Source of the DNA: Mycolicibacterium aubagnense
GTDB lineage: Bacteria; Actinomycetota; Actinomycetes; Mycobacteriales; Mycobacteriaceae
Assembly: GCF_010730955.1 (NCBI RefSeq)
Contig: NZ_AP022577.1
Span: 4,340,001-4,404,000 of the forward strand
Direction: 5' to 3'
Length of the DNA stretch: 64,000 nt
The notes beneath the pieces were generated by a model, which had not been told where the DNA came from, searched no databases, and was given only the letters and a program-made list of their open reading frames with translations. Below, piece by piece: positions 49,867-60,047 of the stretch. Every line of letters begins with the position of its first letter. Position 1 is the stretch's first letter. Both the position numbers and the translations under genes were made by a program.

Positions 49867-52391
49867 GCCTGATCCTTTCCCGCGGCTGCCAGGTCTACCA
49901 CGACGGTCAGCCCGCCGCCGGGGGTATCGGTGGCGGAGATCGTGCCGCCCATTGCCTCGACAAAGCCGCGCGCGACCGAAAGCCCAAGTCCCACACCGGT
50001 GCTGTTGTCTTGGTCGCCGAGGCGCTGGAACGGCGCGAACAGCTGCTCCTCGGTGCCACGGGGGATGCCCGGTCCCTCGTCGACGATCGTGATCAGTACC
50101 CGGTCACCGACCTGTCCGGCGTTCACCCGCACGACGCTGCCCGCGGAGTAGCGCAGCGCGTTGTCGATGAGGTTGACCAGCACCCGCTCCAGCAGGCCCG
50201 CATCAGCCAGCGCAACGGCGTCGCCTACTTCAACCTTCACCCGGTCGAGTCCACGGTGCCCGTAACCCGTTGTGACCCGGCTGATTCCGAGCAGTGCCCG
50301 CTGCACGACCTCTTCCATGTACACGCGCCGCAGCTCTGGCTTCACCACCCCAGCGGCCAGCCGTGAGGAGTCCAGCAGATTGCCCACCAACGCGGTCAGC
50401 TGATCCACCGATTCCTCGATGGTGGCCAGCAGCTCAGCGGTGTCCTCGGGGGAGAAGCCGACGTCCTCGCTGCGCAGGCTCGACACCGCGGCCTTGGCCG
50501 CGGCCAGCGGGGTGCGCAGGTCGTGGCTGACCGCGCTCAGCAGTGATCGGCGCAGTTCGTCGGCCTTGGCGATGGCCTCGGCGCGGCCGGCCTCCTCGAC
50601 CAACGCACGTTGCCGCACCAGACCCGCCGCCTGACGGGCAACGGCGCCGAGTACCCGCCGGTCACGGGCCTCGGTCTTGCGTCCGGCCATCAGCAGCCAG
50701 TACTGGTCGTCGCTGACCTCGATGGCGGTGTCGGCAGAATCGACTGTGACACAGGGGTCTTTGCCGACGCAGGCGACGATCCCGTCTTCTTCGTGTAGGA
50801 GGCTGACGGCGCGTTGGGCGTAGGTTTCGCGCACTCGTTCCAGCAGCGTGTTCAGATCGGCGCCGCGTAGCACGCTGCCGGCGAACAGGGCCAGCAGTTC
50901 GGCTTCTTGAGAGGCATGGCGGGCTTCCTTGGATCGCTTGGCGGCGCCGTCGACCAGGGCGGCGACTGCCACCGCGACGGCGAGCAGCACCACGATGGTC
51001 AGCGCGCTGTCCGGGTCGGCGATGGTGAAGCTGTACCGCGGGGCGACGAAGAAATAGTTGAGCATCAGCCCGGACAACACCGCCGACAGTGCGGCCGGGG
51101 CGACGCCGCCGAGCAGCGCGACGACCAGTACGCCGATGAAGTACACGGCGCTCTCACCACCGACATGCAGGAACGGGTCCAGGAGTGTGGTGACGGCAGT
51201 GATGATCCCGGGTACGACGAGCGCGGCCAGCCACGACGTGAGGTGCCGCTGTCGGGGGGTGGCCATTGACCAGGACCAGCCGGGCTGGGACTGCTCATGG
51301 GTGACCATGTGCACGTCGATCTTCCCGGAGCGCTGCACGGTCTTGGCGCCGATGCCTTCGTCGAACAGCCGGGCCCAGCGCGAGCGTCGTGAGGTACCCA
51401 GCACCAACTGGGTGGCGTTCATCTCGCGCGCGAAATCCAGTAGGGCGCTGGGTACGTCACCGTCGCTGCCTCCGACGACGGTGTGCAGGGTGGCGCCGAG
51501 GCTGGAGGTCAGCTCGCGCACCTTGCCCATCTGTGGTGCGGAGACGCCCGTCAAGCCATCGCCGCGGACGACGTGTACCACCATCAGCTCGGCGCTGGAT
51601 TTGGAGGCGATGCGCGACGCTCGCCGTACCAGGGTCTCGGATTCGGGGCCGCCGGTGACCGCCACCACGACGCGTTCGCGGGCTTCCCAGGTGTCCGAAA
51701 TATTGTGCTCGGTACGGTATTTCGCGAGCGCGGCGTCGACCTGGTCGGCCAGCCACAGCAGCGCCAATTCGCGCAGGGCGGTGAGATTGCCCTGCCGGAA
51801 GTAATTGGACAGCGCGGCATCGACGCGTTCCGGCGCGTACACGTTGCCGTGGGAGAGCCTGCGGCGCAACGCTTCCGGCGTGATATCGACCAGTTCGATC
51901 TGGGCGGCGCTGCGGACGACGGCGTCCGGCACCGTTTCCTGCTGCTCGATGCCGGTGATCTGCGCGACGACGTCGTTCAGGCTCTCGAGGTGCTGGACGT
52001 TGACAGTAGAGATGACCGTGATGCCGGCGTCGAGCAATTCCTCGACGTCCTGCCAGCGCTTGGCGTTCTTGCTGCCGGGCGTATTGCTGTGCGCCAGTTC
52101 GTCGACCAGCACCACTTCGGGGTGGCGGGCCAGTACCGCGGGGACATCAAGTTCGGCGAACGTCCCGCCGCGGTAGTCGATGAACCGCGGCGGGATCCGT
52201 TCGATTCCGGCCAGTGCCTCGGCCGTCTTCTTGCGGCCGTGCGTCTCTACGACGGCCGCGACGACGTCGGTGCCCCGCTCGATGCGGCGGTGCGCCTCTC
52301 CGAGCATCGCGAAGGTCTTGCCCACGCCGGGGGCCGCCCCCAGGTAGATGCGTAACTCGCCCCGCTTGTCCGGCACGTCCATGTGTCCCAT
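49863..52391 (-). CDS. kdpD: KdpD sensor histidine kinase
   Basis: The 842-aa protein has the N-terminal KdpD domain with Walker A in YLGAAPGVGKTFAMLGEAHRR and LVDELAHSN. A universal-stress-like domain, four closely spaced membrane helices (about 395-500), a GAF-like part, the H box SAVSHDLRTPLAAAKA and the ATPase (IVDEGPGIPRG) follow. It phosphorylates KdpE. It lies 11 bp after kdpC. The start is uncertain between 52391 and 52382. Confidence 0.95.
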   Translation of the reverse strand: MGHMDVPDKRGELRIYLGAAPGVGKTFAMLGEAHRRIERGTDVVAAVVETHGRKKTAEALAGIERIPPRFIDYRGGTFAELDVPAVLARHPEVVLVDELAHSNTPGSKNAKRWQDVEELLDAGITVISTVNVQHLESLNDVVAQITGIEQQETVPDAVVRSAAQIELVDITPEALRRRLSHGNVYAPERVDAALSNYFRQGNLTALRELALLWLADQVDAALAKYRTEHNISDTWEARERVVVAVTGGPESETLVRRASRIASKSSAELMVVHVVRGDGLTGVSAPQMGKVRELTSSLGATLHTVVGGSDGDVPSALLDFAREMNATQLVLGTSRRSRWARLFDEGIGAKTVQRSGKIDVHMVTHEQSQPGWSWSMATPRQRHLTSWLAALVVPGIITAVTTLLDPFLHVGGESAVYFIGVLVVALLGGVAPAALSAVLSGLMLNYFFVAPRYSFTIADPDSALTIVVLLAVAVAVAALVDGAAKRSKEARHASQEAELLALFAGSVLRGADLNTLLERVRETYAQRAVSLLHEEDGIVACVGKDPCVTVDSADTAIEVSDDQYWLLMAGRKTEARDRRVLGAVARQAAGLVRQRALVEEAGRAEAIAKADELRRSLLSAVSHDLRTPLAAAKAAVSSLRSEDVGFSPEDTAELLATIEESVDQLTALVGNLLDSSRLAAGVVKPELRRVYMEEVVQRALLGISRVTTGYGHRGLDRVKVEVGDAVALADAGLLERVLVNLIDNALRYSAGSVVRVNAGQVGDRVLITIVDEGPGIPRGTEEQLFAPFQRLGDQDNSTGVGLGLSVARGFVEAMGGTISATDTPGGGLTVVVDLAAAGKDQA

Positions 52392-52402
52392 TGTCCAGTA
52401 GG

Positions 52403-53365
52403 TCAGCTGGTGGCCGGACGAAGTCCGGCAGATGACCCGAGCGGGTACCGCTTATCCAACGCCAGATTGAGTTGCAGGACGTTGACCCGCGGCTCACCCA
52501 TGAAACCCAGGGCACGGCCACTTGTATTGTCCTTCACCAGCGCCCGGACCTGGTCAGCCGAGATGTGTCGGACCTTGGCGATCCGGCCCACCTGCAGGTC
52601 GGCGTAGTCGACCGAGATGTCCGGGTCCAGGCCACTGCCGCTGGCGGTGACGGCGTCGGCCGGAACCTGCGGGTCGGACGGCGCCGAGCCGCGAACCGCA
52701 ACGATCTGCCCAGTCGTGTAATCCTCGCCGTACTTGGCACATTCGACGCGCACACCTTCATAGGTGGCGGCGAACGGCGCCTTGGTGGTCTCGCACGGCT
52801 GGTTCACGCTGATCACCCGAGTGGGGTTGATGACGTTGCCGGTTGCGTCGCGCGGACCAATGACCGACAGCACCGCGCCCACGGCGTCCGAGGTGCAGAA
52901 CGGACGCGCGCCGGCGGCGTGGTCCAGGCCTTCGGTATCGGCGACACCGTAGCTACGGGTGCACACCTGGGTCAGCAGGCTGGCCTTGAACCCGGCATCG
53001 GCTGCCGACTTGCCGGCCTTGATCTGTGCCGGGTCACCGGGCGTGTCGACGATGCTCTCCGGGCCCAGGTTGCCGGCACCGCTGGCCGTCGGGTCGTACC
53101 CGTTGGTGCCGGCGTTGGACGGCCGACTCTGGAAGTACTGCGGCAGCACATTGCCTTTGGCATCGGTGAACAGCTGGCCGATCAGCGAGCTGCCGACGAT
53201 CTTGCCGTTGGCTGTGACGATCGAGCCGTCGGCTTTGTCCTTGAGGCCGGGGATCTGGGCGAGACCCCAGACGACCACGGGATAGGCCAGGCCGGTGATG
53301 GCGGTCAGGACGAGCAGCGCGCGCAGCGCCGCCCAGTGCAGGCGAATCAGGTTGCCAATATTCAT
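52403..53365 (-). CDS. kdpC: KdpC subunit with a large Cys-containing insertion
   Basis: KdpC normally has about 190 residues; this one has 320. The membrane helix (LRALLVLTAITGLAYPVVVWGL), SRPSNAGTNGYDPTASGAGNLGP and the conserved VPADAVTASGSGLDPDIS and EPRVNVLQLNLALD are intact. Between residues about 102 and 228 there is an extra segment with Cys at 135, 157, 191 and 209. It lies on the extracytoplasmic side and is in frame with normal composition, so it is not an assembly error signature. KdpC stabilises ATP binding in the KdpFABC pump. The gene directly follows kdpB. Confidence 0.92.
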   Translation of the reverse strand: MNIGNLIRLHWAALRALLVLTAITGLAYPVVVWGLAQIPGLKDKADGSIVTANGKIVGSSLIGQLFTDAKGNVLPQYFQSRPSNAGTNGYDPTASGAGNLGPESIVDTPGDPAQIKAGKSAADAGFKASLLTQVCTRSYGVADTEGLDHAAGARPFCTSDAVGAVLSVIGPRDATGNVINPTRVISVNQPCETTKAPFAATYEGVRVECAKYGEDYTTGQIVAVRGSAPSDPQVPADAVTASGSGLDPDISVDYADLQVGRIAKVRHISADQVRALVKDNTSGRALGFMGEPRVNVLQLNLALDKRYPLGSSAGLRPATS

Positions 53366-53367
53366 GA

Positions 53368-55536
53368 TTAAGACATCCCAGGGACGAACTGAATGATCAG
53401 GTCAATGAGCTTGATGCCGATGAACGGGGCGATGATGCCACCCAGGCCATAGACATACAGGTTGCGGCTCAACAGTTTTGATGCGCTGCTCGGGGTGTAT
53501 TGGACACCGCGCAGCGACAGCGGGATCAACGCGATAATGACAAGTGCGTTGAAGATGACCGCGGACAGGATTGCTGACTGCGGGCTGTGCAGCCGCATGA
53601 TGTTCAGCAGGTCCAGACCCGGGAACAGGGCCACGAACATCGCCGGGATGATCGCGAAGTACTTCGCGATGTCGTTGGCGATGGAGAACGTGGTCAGGGC
53701 GCCGCGGGTGATCAGCAACTGCTTGCCGATCTCGACGATCTCGATGAGCTTGGTCGGATCCGAGTCCAGGTCGACCATGTTGCCGGCCTCTTTGGCCGCG
53801 GAGGTGCCGGTGTTCATCGCGACGCCGACGTCCGCCTGGGCGAGCGCGGGGGCGTCGTTGGTGCCGTCACCGGTCATCGCGACCAGCTTGCCGCCGGCCT
53901 GCTCCTTCTTGATCAGCGCCAGCTTGTCCTCGGGCGTGGCCTCGGCCAGGAAGTCGTCGACCCCGGCCTCGTCGGCAATCGCCTTGGCGGTCAACGGGTT
54001 ATCGCCGGTGATCATGACGGTTCGGATGCCCATCTTGCGCATCTCGTCGAACCGCTCCCGCATACCCTGCTTGACGACGTCCTTGAGGTGGATGACGCCC
54101 AGCACCTCGGCCTGCCCATTGGCCATGCGGCCCACCACCAGGGGCGTGCCGCCGGCGGCGGAGATGCCGTCGACGATCTCACCCAGTTCGATGGGCACCG
54201 TGCCGCCGTTGGTGCGAATCCAGTCCGCCACTGAGCTGGCCGCGCCTTTGCGCAGTGACTGTCCATCCTCCATATCGACACCGGACATCCGGGTCTTTGC
54301 GGTGAACTCGACCCAGTGGGCTCCGGTCAGCTCGCCCGGGGTGCGGGCGCGCAGACCATAGGCATCCTTGGCGTACACCACAATTGAGCGACCCTCGGGG
54401 GTCTCGTCGGCCAGGCTGGACAGCTGCGCCGCATCGGCGAGCTGCTCGGCAGTGACACCGGGCACCGGGAGGAAGTCCGATGCTTGCCGGTTGCCCAGGG
54501 TGATGGTGCCGGTCTTGTCCAGCAGCAGGGTGTTGACGTCACCGGCAGCTTCGACGGCGCGGCCTGACATGGCCAGCACGTTGCGCTGCACCAGGCGGTC
54601 CATCCCGGCGATACCGATGGCGGACAGCAGCGCGCCGATGGTCGTCGGGATCAGGCAGACCAGCAGCGAGACCATCACGATGCCGGTGACGCCGAAGCTG
54701 TCCAGCGCCTGGGTGTCGGGCACACCCGGGTTGTTGGCCTTGGAGTAGATGGCCAGCGGTTGCAGGGTTGCGACGGCGAACACGAAGATGATCGTCAGGG
54801 CAGCCAGCAGGATGTTCAGCGCGATCTCATTGGGGGTCTTCTGCCGGTTGGCACCCTCGACCAGGGCGATCATCCGGTCGATGAAGCTCTCGCCGGGCTT
54901 CTGAGTGATCTGCACGACGATCCGGTCGGACAGCACGGTGGTGCCGCCGGTGACTGCGGAGCGGTCGCCGCCGGACTCCCGGATCACCGGTGCGGATTCA
55001 CCGGTGATGGCCGACTCATCCACGGAGGCAATGCCTTCCACGACGTCACCGTCACCGGGGATGACCTGTCCGGCTTCCACCACGACGATGTCGCCCTGCT
55101 GCAGCAGCGGTGCGGCGACCTCTTCTTCGGTGCCGGGACGGCCGGGTGCCCAGCCCACCAGCTTGCGGGCGACAGCGTCGGACTTGGCCTTTCGCAGGCT
55201 GTCAGCTTGGGCCTTACCGCGGCCCTCGGCGACCGCCTCGGCCAGGTTGGCGAAAATGACTGTCAGCCAGAGCCAGAACACGATCAGCCAGGCGAACCAG
55301 CTTGAGTTGAGCACTGCCAGAACGGTCGACCAGACGGCGCCGACCTCGACGATGAACATCACCGGGTTGCGCCACAAGGTGCGCGGGTCCAGCTTGCGCA
55401 CGGCGTCCGGCATCGACTTCCAGAGCATCTTCGGGTCGAGCAGGCCGCCCTGCACTCGGCTCTTGCCCTTGGCGCCCTGGGTCGGCGCGGGGTGGTCGGG
55501 GTCAGCGACCCCGACAGTTGCGGTTTTGGTGGACAT
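53368..55536 (-). CDS. kdpB: potassium-transporting ATPase ATP-binding subunit
   Basis: The 722-aa P-type ATPase has [14 protein letters not shown], the phosphorylated Asp in [13 protein letters not shown], the nucleotide-binding [10 protein letters not shown] and [19 protein letters not shown]. Seven membrane helices are visible. It is the energy-coupling subunit of the Kdp K+ pump. Its ATG follows the kdpA stop without a gap (TAAATG). Confidence 0.97.
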   Translation of the reverse strand: MSTKTATVGVADPDHPAPTQGAKGKSRVQGGLLDPKMLWKSMPDAVRKLDPRTLWRNPVMFIVEVGAVWSTVLAVLNSSWFAWLIVFWLWLTVIFANLAEAVAEGRGKAQADSLRKAKSDAVARKLVGWAPGRPGTEEEVAAPLLQQGDIVVVEAGQVIPGDGDVVEGIASVDESAITGESAPVIRESGGDRSAVTGGTTVLSDRIVVQITQKPGESFIDRMIALVEGANRQKTPNEIALNILLAALTIIFVFAVATLQPLAIYSKANNPGVPDTQALDSFGVTGIVMVSLLVCLIPTTIGALLSAIGIAGMDRLVQRNVLAMSGRAVEAAGDVNTLLLDKTGTITLGNRQASDFLPVPGVTAEQLADAAQLSSLADETPEGRSIVVYAKDAYGLRARTPGELTGAHWVEFTAKTRMSGVDMEDGQSLRKGAASSVADWIRTNGGTVPIELGEIVDGISAAGGTPLVVGRMANGQAEVLGVIHLKDVVKQGMRERFDEMRKMGIRTVMITGDNPLTAKAIADEAGVDDFLAEATPEDKLALIKKEQAGGKLVAMTGDGTNDAPALAQADVGVAMNTGTSAAKEAGNMVDLDSDPTKLIEIVEIGKQLLITRGALTTFSIANDIAKYFAIIPAMFVALFPGLDLLNIMRLHSPQSAILSAVIFNALVIIALIPLSLRGVQYTPSSASKLLSRNLYVYGLGGIIAPFIGIKLIDLIIQFVPGMS

Positions 55537-57207
55537 TTAGTGGATTCCTTCAGCAAGGGGGCCGAGCGCCAGCGCCGGCAGGAAGGTCAGGGCGACCAGG
55601 ATCAGCGTCACGCCGGCGACCATGCCGACGAATTGCGGACGGTGCGTGGGCAGCGTGCCGATGGACGGGGGAGTGCTGCCCTGCTTGGCCAGTGAACCGG
55701 CCAGCGCCAGCACCAGGATCATCGGCAGGAAGCGGCCGATCAGCATGGCCAGGCCCAAAGCCGTGTTGTACCAGACGGTGTTGACGGAAATACCGGCAAA
55801 GGCCGAGCCGTTGTTGTTGGCCGCAGAGGTAAAGGCATACAGCACCTCGGACAGCCCGTGCGGGCCGGAGTTCGCCATTGCCGCCCGCTCGCCTGGTAGC
55901 GCCATGGCCACCGCGGTTCCGGTCAGCACGATCAGCGGGGTGACCAGGAAATAGCTTGCGGCCAGCTTGATTTCGCGCGGGTTGATCTTCTTGCCCAGGT
56001 ACTCCGGGGTGCGCCCGACCATGAGGCCGGCCACGAAAACCGTGATCACCGCGAGGATCAGCATGCCGTACAGGCCAGAGCCGGTACCACCTGGTGCGAC
56101 CTCACCGAGTTGCATGTTGAACATCGTCATCATGCCGCCGAGCGAGGTGTAGGAGTCGTGGAACGAGTCGACCGCGCCGGTGGACGTCAGGGTGGTCGCG
56201 GTTGCGAACACCGCGGAATTGGCTACGCCGAAGCGCTGTTCCACGCCTTCCATGGCCGAGCCGACGGCGTTGGGGACGGTGCCGTGGTGCTGGCCCTGGA
56301 AGAGCATCATCAAGCTGACGCTGATGGTGGCCAGCGTGGCCATCACCGCCACGATGGCGTAGCCCTGCTTGCGGCTGTCCACCATGCGGCCGAAGGTGCG
56401 CGGCAGGGAGAACGAAATCACCAGCAGCAGAAAGATTTCCACCCAGTTGGTCCAGGCGGTGGGGTTCTCGAACGGGTGCGCCGAGTTGGCGTTGTAGAAC
56501 CCGCCGCCGTTGGTGCCCAGTTCCTTGATGGCCTCCTGGCTGGCGACCGGTCCACCGGTGATGGTCTGCTGGGCGCCGGCCACCGTGTTGGCGATCTGGT
56601 CGTGCAGGTGGAAGTTCTCGATGGCGCCACCGGCGATCAGGATGAGCGCGGCAATCACTGCGAGTGGCAACAGGATTCGGATGGTGCCGCGCACCAGGTC
56701 GACCCAGAAGTTGCCCAATTCGGACGCGTGCCTGCGGGCGAACCCGCGGACCAGTGCGACGGCCACTGCCATACCTACGGCGGCGGAGACGAAGTTCTGC
56801 ACCGTCAGGCCGGCCATCTGGACCAGGTGGCCCATAGTGCTCTCACCCGAGTAGGCCTGCCAGTTGGTATTGGTGATGAAGCTGACGGCGGTGTTCCATG
56901 CCAGGTCAGCGGTCATCGGGGTGGCCGGGTTGTTCAGGTGCAGCGGCAGTTTGTCCTGCACCAGCTGGAGGGTGAACAGAAACAGCACCGAGATTGCGGA
57001 GAACGCCAGCACGCTGCGGGCGTAGGCGCCCCAGTTCTGCTCGGCGTGCGGATCTGCTCCGATCGCCTTGTAGATGAGACGTTCGGCACGCGAATTCTTC
57101 TCGGACGTGTAGACGCGGAACATATAGTCACCGAGGGGCACGTGGACCGCTGCCAGCGCGATGATCAGGGCGATCAGGAAGATGATTCCTGAGGTGGTGC
57201 CGCTCAC
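55537..57207 (-). CDS. kdpA: potassium-transporting ATPase K+-channel subunit
   Basis: The 556-aa polytopic protein has the selectivity-filter-like loops of the KdpA/Trk fold, including [40 protein letters not shown] and [16 protein letters not shown] 57207 overlaps the kdpF stop by one base (TAGTG). The frame stays open upstream, but the kdpF overlap and the hydrophobic N-terminus [19 protein letters not shown] support this start. Confidence 0.97.
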   Translation of the reverse strand: MSGTTSGIIFLIALIIALAAVHVPLGDYMFRVYTSEKNSRAERLIYKAIGADPHAEQNWGAYARSVLAFSAISVLFLFTLQLVQDKLPLHLNNPATPMTADLAWNTAVSFITNTNWQAYSGESTMGHLVQMAGLTVQNFVSAAVGMAVAVALVRGFARRHASELGNFWVDLVRGTIRILLPLAVIAALILIAGGAIENFHLHDQIANTVAGAQQTITGGPVASQEAIKELGTNGGGFYNANSAHPFENPTAWTNWVEIFLLLVISFSLPRTFGRMVDSRKQGYAIVAVMATLATISVSLMMLFQGQHHGTVPNAVGSAMEGVEQRFGVANSAVFATATTLTSTGAVDSFHDSYTSLGGMMTMFNMQLGEVAPGGTGSGLYGMLILAVITVFVAGLMVGRTPEYLGKKINPREIKLAASYFLVTPLIVLTGTAVAMALPGERAAMANSGPHGLSEVLYAFTSAANNNGSAFAGISVNTVWYNTALGLAMLIGRFLPMILVLALAGSLAKQGSTPPSIGTLPTHRPQFVGMVAGVTLILVALTFLPALALGPLAEGIH

Positions 57208-57296
57208 TAGAACCGCTCCGGGAACAGCAGCGCGGCGACCAGGAACAGCGCGGTCAACAGACACAGCACCAGGCCGATGGCGTTGGCGTAGTTCAC
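57207..57296 (-). CDS. kdpF: KdpF, small stabilising subunit
   Basis: A 29-aa hydrophobic peptide reads from GTG 57296 ([18 protein letters not shown]) to TAG, ending LLFPERF. It is one membrane helix, with the length and C-terminal FPERF ending typical of KdpF. It stabilises the KdpABC complex. It overlaps kdpA by one base and the upstream small gene by four (GTGA). Confidence 0.9.
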   Translation of the reverse strand: MNYANAIGLVLCLLTALFLVAALLFPERF

Positions 57297-57376
57297 AGGC
57301 GCTCCACCGCCTTCTGGATCAGGCCGAGCATCGCGAACAATGCGATGGTCAGCACGACGAAAATCGCGACAGACAT
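57293..57376 (-). CDS. 27-aa membrane peptide upstream of and coupled to kdpF
   Basis: From the ATG at 57376, with GGAG seven bases upstream, a 27-residue peptide reads to TGA. The first 19 residues ([19 protein letters not shown]) form a membrane helix, followed by a basic amphipathic end (IQKAVERL). Its stop overlaps the kdpF start by four bases. Kdp loci usually begin with kdpF; this extra peptide is likely expressed with the pump and may be a further accessory subunit or a leader. Confidence 0.72.
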   Translation of the reverse strand: MSVAIFVVLTIALFAMLGLIQKAVERL

Positions 57377-57872
57377 GTTTTGGCTCCGTTTCGGGCGCGT
57401 CTGGGCGGCGCCCACCAGGCGAAGTAAACGCCGCGACAAGGGATCAGGCTCCGATCTTGATGCTTTCCTTACGGGCCCTGTGTGTTCATTTACGGAGTCC
57501 TTGCGGACCCAGTGACATGGGTCATATTCGGGGAGTATACCGGGGCGTGATTTGACTCGGATGGCCGGTGTTTTCCCAGTTCAGCAGGGTTTGTCGCATC
57601 ATGTGGCCCGACGATCCGCCGGTGGTGCCCACCGTCTTTACACCCCAGAAACACGTGGGGCTTCTGGTGTCAGGAAACCGCTAGTCTTTGTGCGCGGTCA
57701 GGTCAAGACCGCGGCAGCGCAGAGACCGGGAGGCGCATCAGCTACGAGCTGCCGCGGCCGCAGCTGACGTCGTGCGGTGCCCAGTTCCGGGTAGGTGGTG
57801 TCCTCGACGCGTGCAACCGGCTAACGTGCCATTCGTGTGGGGTCGATCACCCCTCGAACTCGGGAGGCATTG
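57377..57872. promoter_or_regulatory. divergent regulatory region between kdp and fadD
   Basis: This 496-bp region has no supportable gene. Two direct TTACGG words at 57469-57474 and 57490-57495, spaced 21 bases (two helical turns), lie about 100 bp before the kdp genes and could be KdpE sites. An imperfect hairpin (ACACCCCAGAA at 57640-57650 with TTCTGGTGT at 57662-57670) lies in the right half. GGGAGG before 57873 is the fadD ribosome binding site. Confidence 0.4.
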
Positions 57873-59519
57873 GTGTTCGACGTCGTGGGTGGACTCCGCC
57901 AGAAACTGAACCATCTGGCGGAGTCCGCGACCGCGGTACGCCGGTTGTATGAGACCGGCTTGCTGGATCTGGCCAACCCCGGGGTCATGCTGGAGACCGC
58001 GAAGAATGCGCCGATATTCGGCCCTCAGGCGTCGATGGCCATCCAGGGCGGGCGCAAATACGCGGGTCTGCCGGCGCTGGTGGATGAACGCGGCACGCTG
58101 ACCTACCGGCAGATCGACGACCAGTCCTGGGCGCTGGCCCGCGGGCTCCGGGGCCTCGGAGTGACCGAAGGCTCTGTGGTCGGGCTGCTGTGCCGGGACC
58201 ATCGTGGCCTGATCCTTGCCATGGTGGCGTGCGGCAAGCTCGGGGCCCGGTTGGTGTTGATGAACACGGGGTTCGCCAAGCCACAGTTCGCTCAGGTCTG
58301 TGAGCGCGAAGGCGTCAAGGTGGTGCTGCACGACAGCGAGTTCCTGGGACTGCTCGACGCCCTGCCCGCGGATATGCCGCGCGTGTTGACCTGGGTGGAT
58401 GAGGGCCATGAGGTGCCTGGCTCGGCACAGACCCTCGACGCGATCATTGCGGCCAATTCCACTGAGCCGCTGCCTGCGCCCAGCAAGGCGGGTGGCTCGG
58501 TGATCCTCACCAGCGGGACGACAGGCTTGCCGAAGGGTGCGCCGCGCAGCTCGGTGTCACCGTTGGCGACGGCGCAGATCATCGACCGAATCCCGTTCCC
58601 GCGCAAGGGAACCATGGTCATCGTGTCGCCGATCTTCCACAGCACCGGTTGGGCGACCTACACCGTCGGCGCCGCGCTGGGCAACAAGGTGGTGACGGCC
58701 CGGCGATTCAACGCTGAGCGGACCCTGCAGCTGATCGCCGAGCACAAGGCCCAGATGCTCGTCGCGGTGCCGACGATGCTGCACCGCATCGTCGAGCTGG
58801 GTCCCGAGGTCATCGGCAAGTACGACACGTCGTCGCTGACCACGATCCTCATCGCCGGATCGGCGTTGAGTCCGGAGCTGTCCAACCGGGTCCAGGACAC
58901 CTTCGGTGATGTGCTCTACAACTTGTACGGCTCGACCGAATGCGCCATTGCCAGCGTCGCCACCCCGGCTGAACTGCGTCTCGCCCCAGGCAACGCAGGA
59001 CGGGCACCGGTGACGTGCGAGGTGGTGCTGTACGACGAAAACGACCGGCGTATCAAGGGAAACAACCGCCGCGGTCGCATCTTTGTCCGCAATGGTGCAC
59101 CGTTCAGCGGTTACACCGACGGCCGGACCAAGCAGATCATCGACGGCTACATGTCCAGTGGCGACATGGGGCATTTCGACGACCATGGGCTGTTGTTCGT
59201 CGACGGCCGTGACGACGACATGATCGTCTCCGGCGGCGAGAACGTGTTCCCTCAAGAAGTCGAAGAGCTCCTCGCCGAGCGCGACGACATCTATGACGCC
59301 GCCGTGGTCGGTGTCGATGACGTCGAATGGGGGAAGCGCCTGCGGGCATTTGTCGTTTCGCAGCCGGGCGCGGCGCAGGACGCCGACGAGATCAAGGCCT
59401 TCGTCAAGAACAATCTCGCGCGGCACAAGGTGCCACGCGACGTGGTGTTCATCGATGAGCTGCCGCGCAACACAACCGGCAAGCTGCTGCGCCGGGTGCT
59501 GATCGAGATGGACGTCTAA
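57873..59519 (+). CDS. acyl-CoA synthetase (FadD family)
   Basis: The 548-aa ANL enzyme has the P-loop ILTSGTTGLPKGAPRSS, IVSPIFHSTGWATYT, YGSTECAIASVATP and YMSSGDMGHFDDHGLLFVDGRDDDMIVSGGENVFP. The catalytic Lys is in LPRNTTGKLLRRVL. It activates a fatty or other carboxylic acid to its CoA ester. It resembles the FadD2/FadD12 type of mycobacteria but the exact member is uncertain. The GTG at 57873 follows GGGAGG at the right distance; a frame extension to 57837 is unlikely. Such ligases are known targets of Pat-type acetylation at the PxxxxGK Lys. Confidence 0.9.
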   Translation: MFDVVGGLRQKLNHLAESATAVRRLYETGLLDLANPGVMLETAKNAPIFGPQASMAIQGGRKYAGLPALVDERGTLTYRQIDDQSWALARGLRGLGVTEGSVVGLLCRDHRGLILAMVACGKLGARLVLMNTGFAKPQFAQVCEREGVKVVLHDSEFLGLLDALPADMPRVLTWVDEGHEVPGSAQTLDAIIAANSTEPLPAPSKAGGSVILTSGTTGLPKGAPRSSVSPLATAQIIDRIPFPRKGTMVIVSPIFHSTGWATYTVGAALGNKVVTARRFNAERTLQLIAEHKAQMLVAVPTMLHRIVELGPEVIGKYDTSSLTTILIAGSALSPELSNRVQDTFGDVLYNLYGSTECAIASVATPAELRLAPGNAGRAPVTCEVVLYDENDRRIKGNNRRGRIFVRNGAPFSGYTDGRTKQIIDGYMSSGDMGHFDDHGLLFVDGRDDDMIVSGGENVFPQEVEELLAERDDIYDAAVVGVDDVEWGKRLRAFVVSQPGAAQDADEIKAFVKNNLARHKVPRDVVFIDELPRNTTGKLLRRVLIEMDV

Positions 59520-59595
59520 GGCAGGTTTGCCGAGCACAGCTTTCCGTTGAGCTTGCGATGAGCTTTCGCGCGATCGCGAGTCATTTCCGGAGCAA

Positions 59596-59623
59596 TGTCG
59601 AAATCGGCCCCGCCCGTTCGACG
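59596..59623 (+). promoter_or_regulatory. predicted ECF42 promoter of the DGPF-sigma operon
   Basis: TGTCGA at 59596-59601 is followed after 17 bases by CGACG at 59619-59623, about 40 bp before the DGPF gene. ECF42 sigma factors are reported to use TGTCGA at -35 with a CGA-type -10. This predicts autoregulation. Confidence 0.58.
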
Positions 59624-59663
59624 TGTATGTGAAGGATTGACTCGACGACGAAAGGTCACCGCA

Positions 59664-60047
59664 ATGCGCTACATGGGTTTGGTCATTATGGATCCCAACC
59701 AGGGTCCGCCTCCGCAGGCGCTGATGGACGCGATGGAGGTGTACGTCGGCAAGAACGCCGCTGACGGCATCTATGTCGATGGTGGCGGTTTGGGACAGGG
59801 GGAGAACCGGATCGGCTACCAGGTCCGGTCCGGTCAGCTCAGCACTACCGACGGGCCTTTCGCCGAGGGCAAAGAGATCATCGGCGGCTACGCCATGCTC
59901 GAGTACCGCAGCCATGCCGAGGCCGTCGAAGGTGCCCGTTCGTTCACCGAGCTCCATCGGGAGCACTGGCCCGAGTGGGAGGGCCGGGTTGAAATGCATC
60001 TGATCGAAGGGGCTCCCGACCAGGAACCGGGTGCTTGTCCTCGGTGA
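59664..60047 (+). CDS. DGPF/YCII-domain protein, ECF42 partner
   Basis: The 127-aa protein has the YCII-related fold with MRYMGLVIMDPNQ at the start. The diagnostic DGPF motif is in LSTTDGPFAEGKEIIGGYAML, and the family end region is WPEWEGRVEMHLIE. These proteins are the constant genomic partners of ECF42 sigma factors; their biochemical role is unsettled. AAAGG lies eight bases before the ATG. The stop overlaps the sigma-factor start (GTGA). Confidence 0.88.
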   Translation: MRYMGLVIMDPNQGPPPQALMDAMEVYVGKNAADGIYVDGGGLGQGENRIGYQVRSGQLSTTDGPFAEGKEIIGGYAMLEYRSHAEAVEGARSFTELHREHWPEWEGRVEMHLIEGAPDQEPGACPR

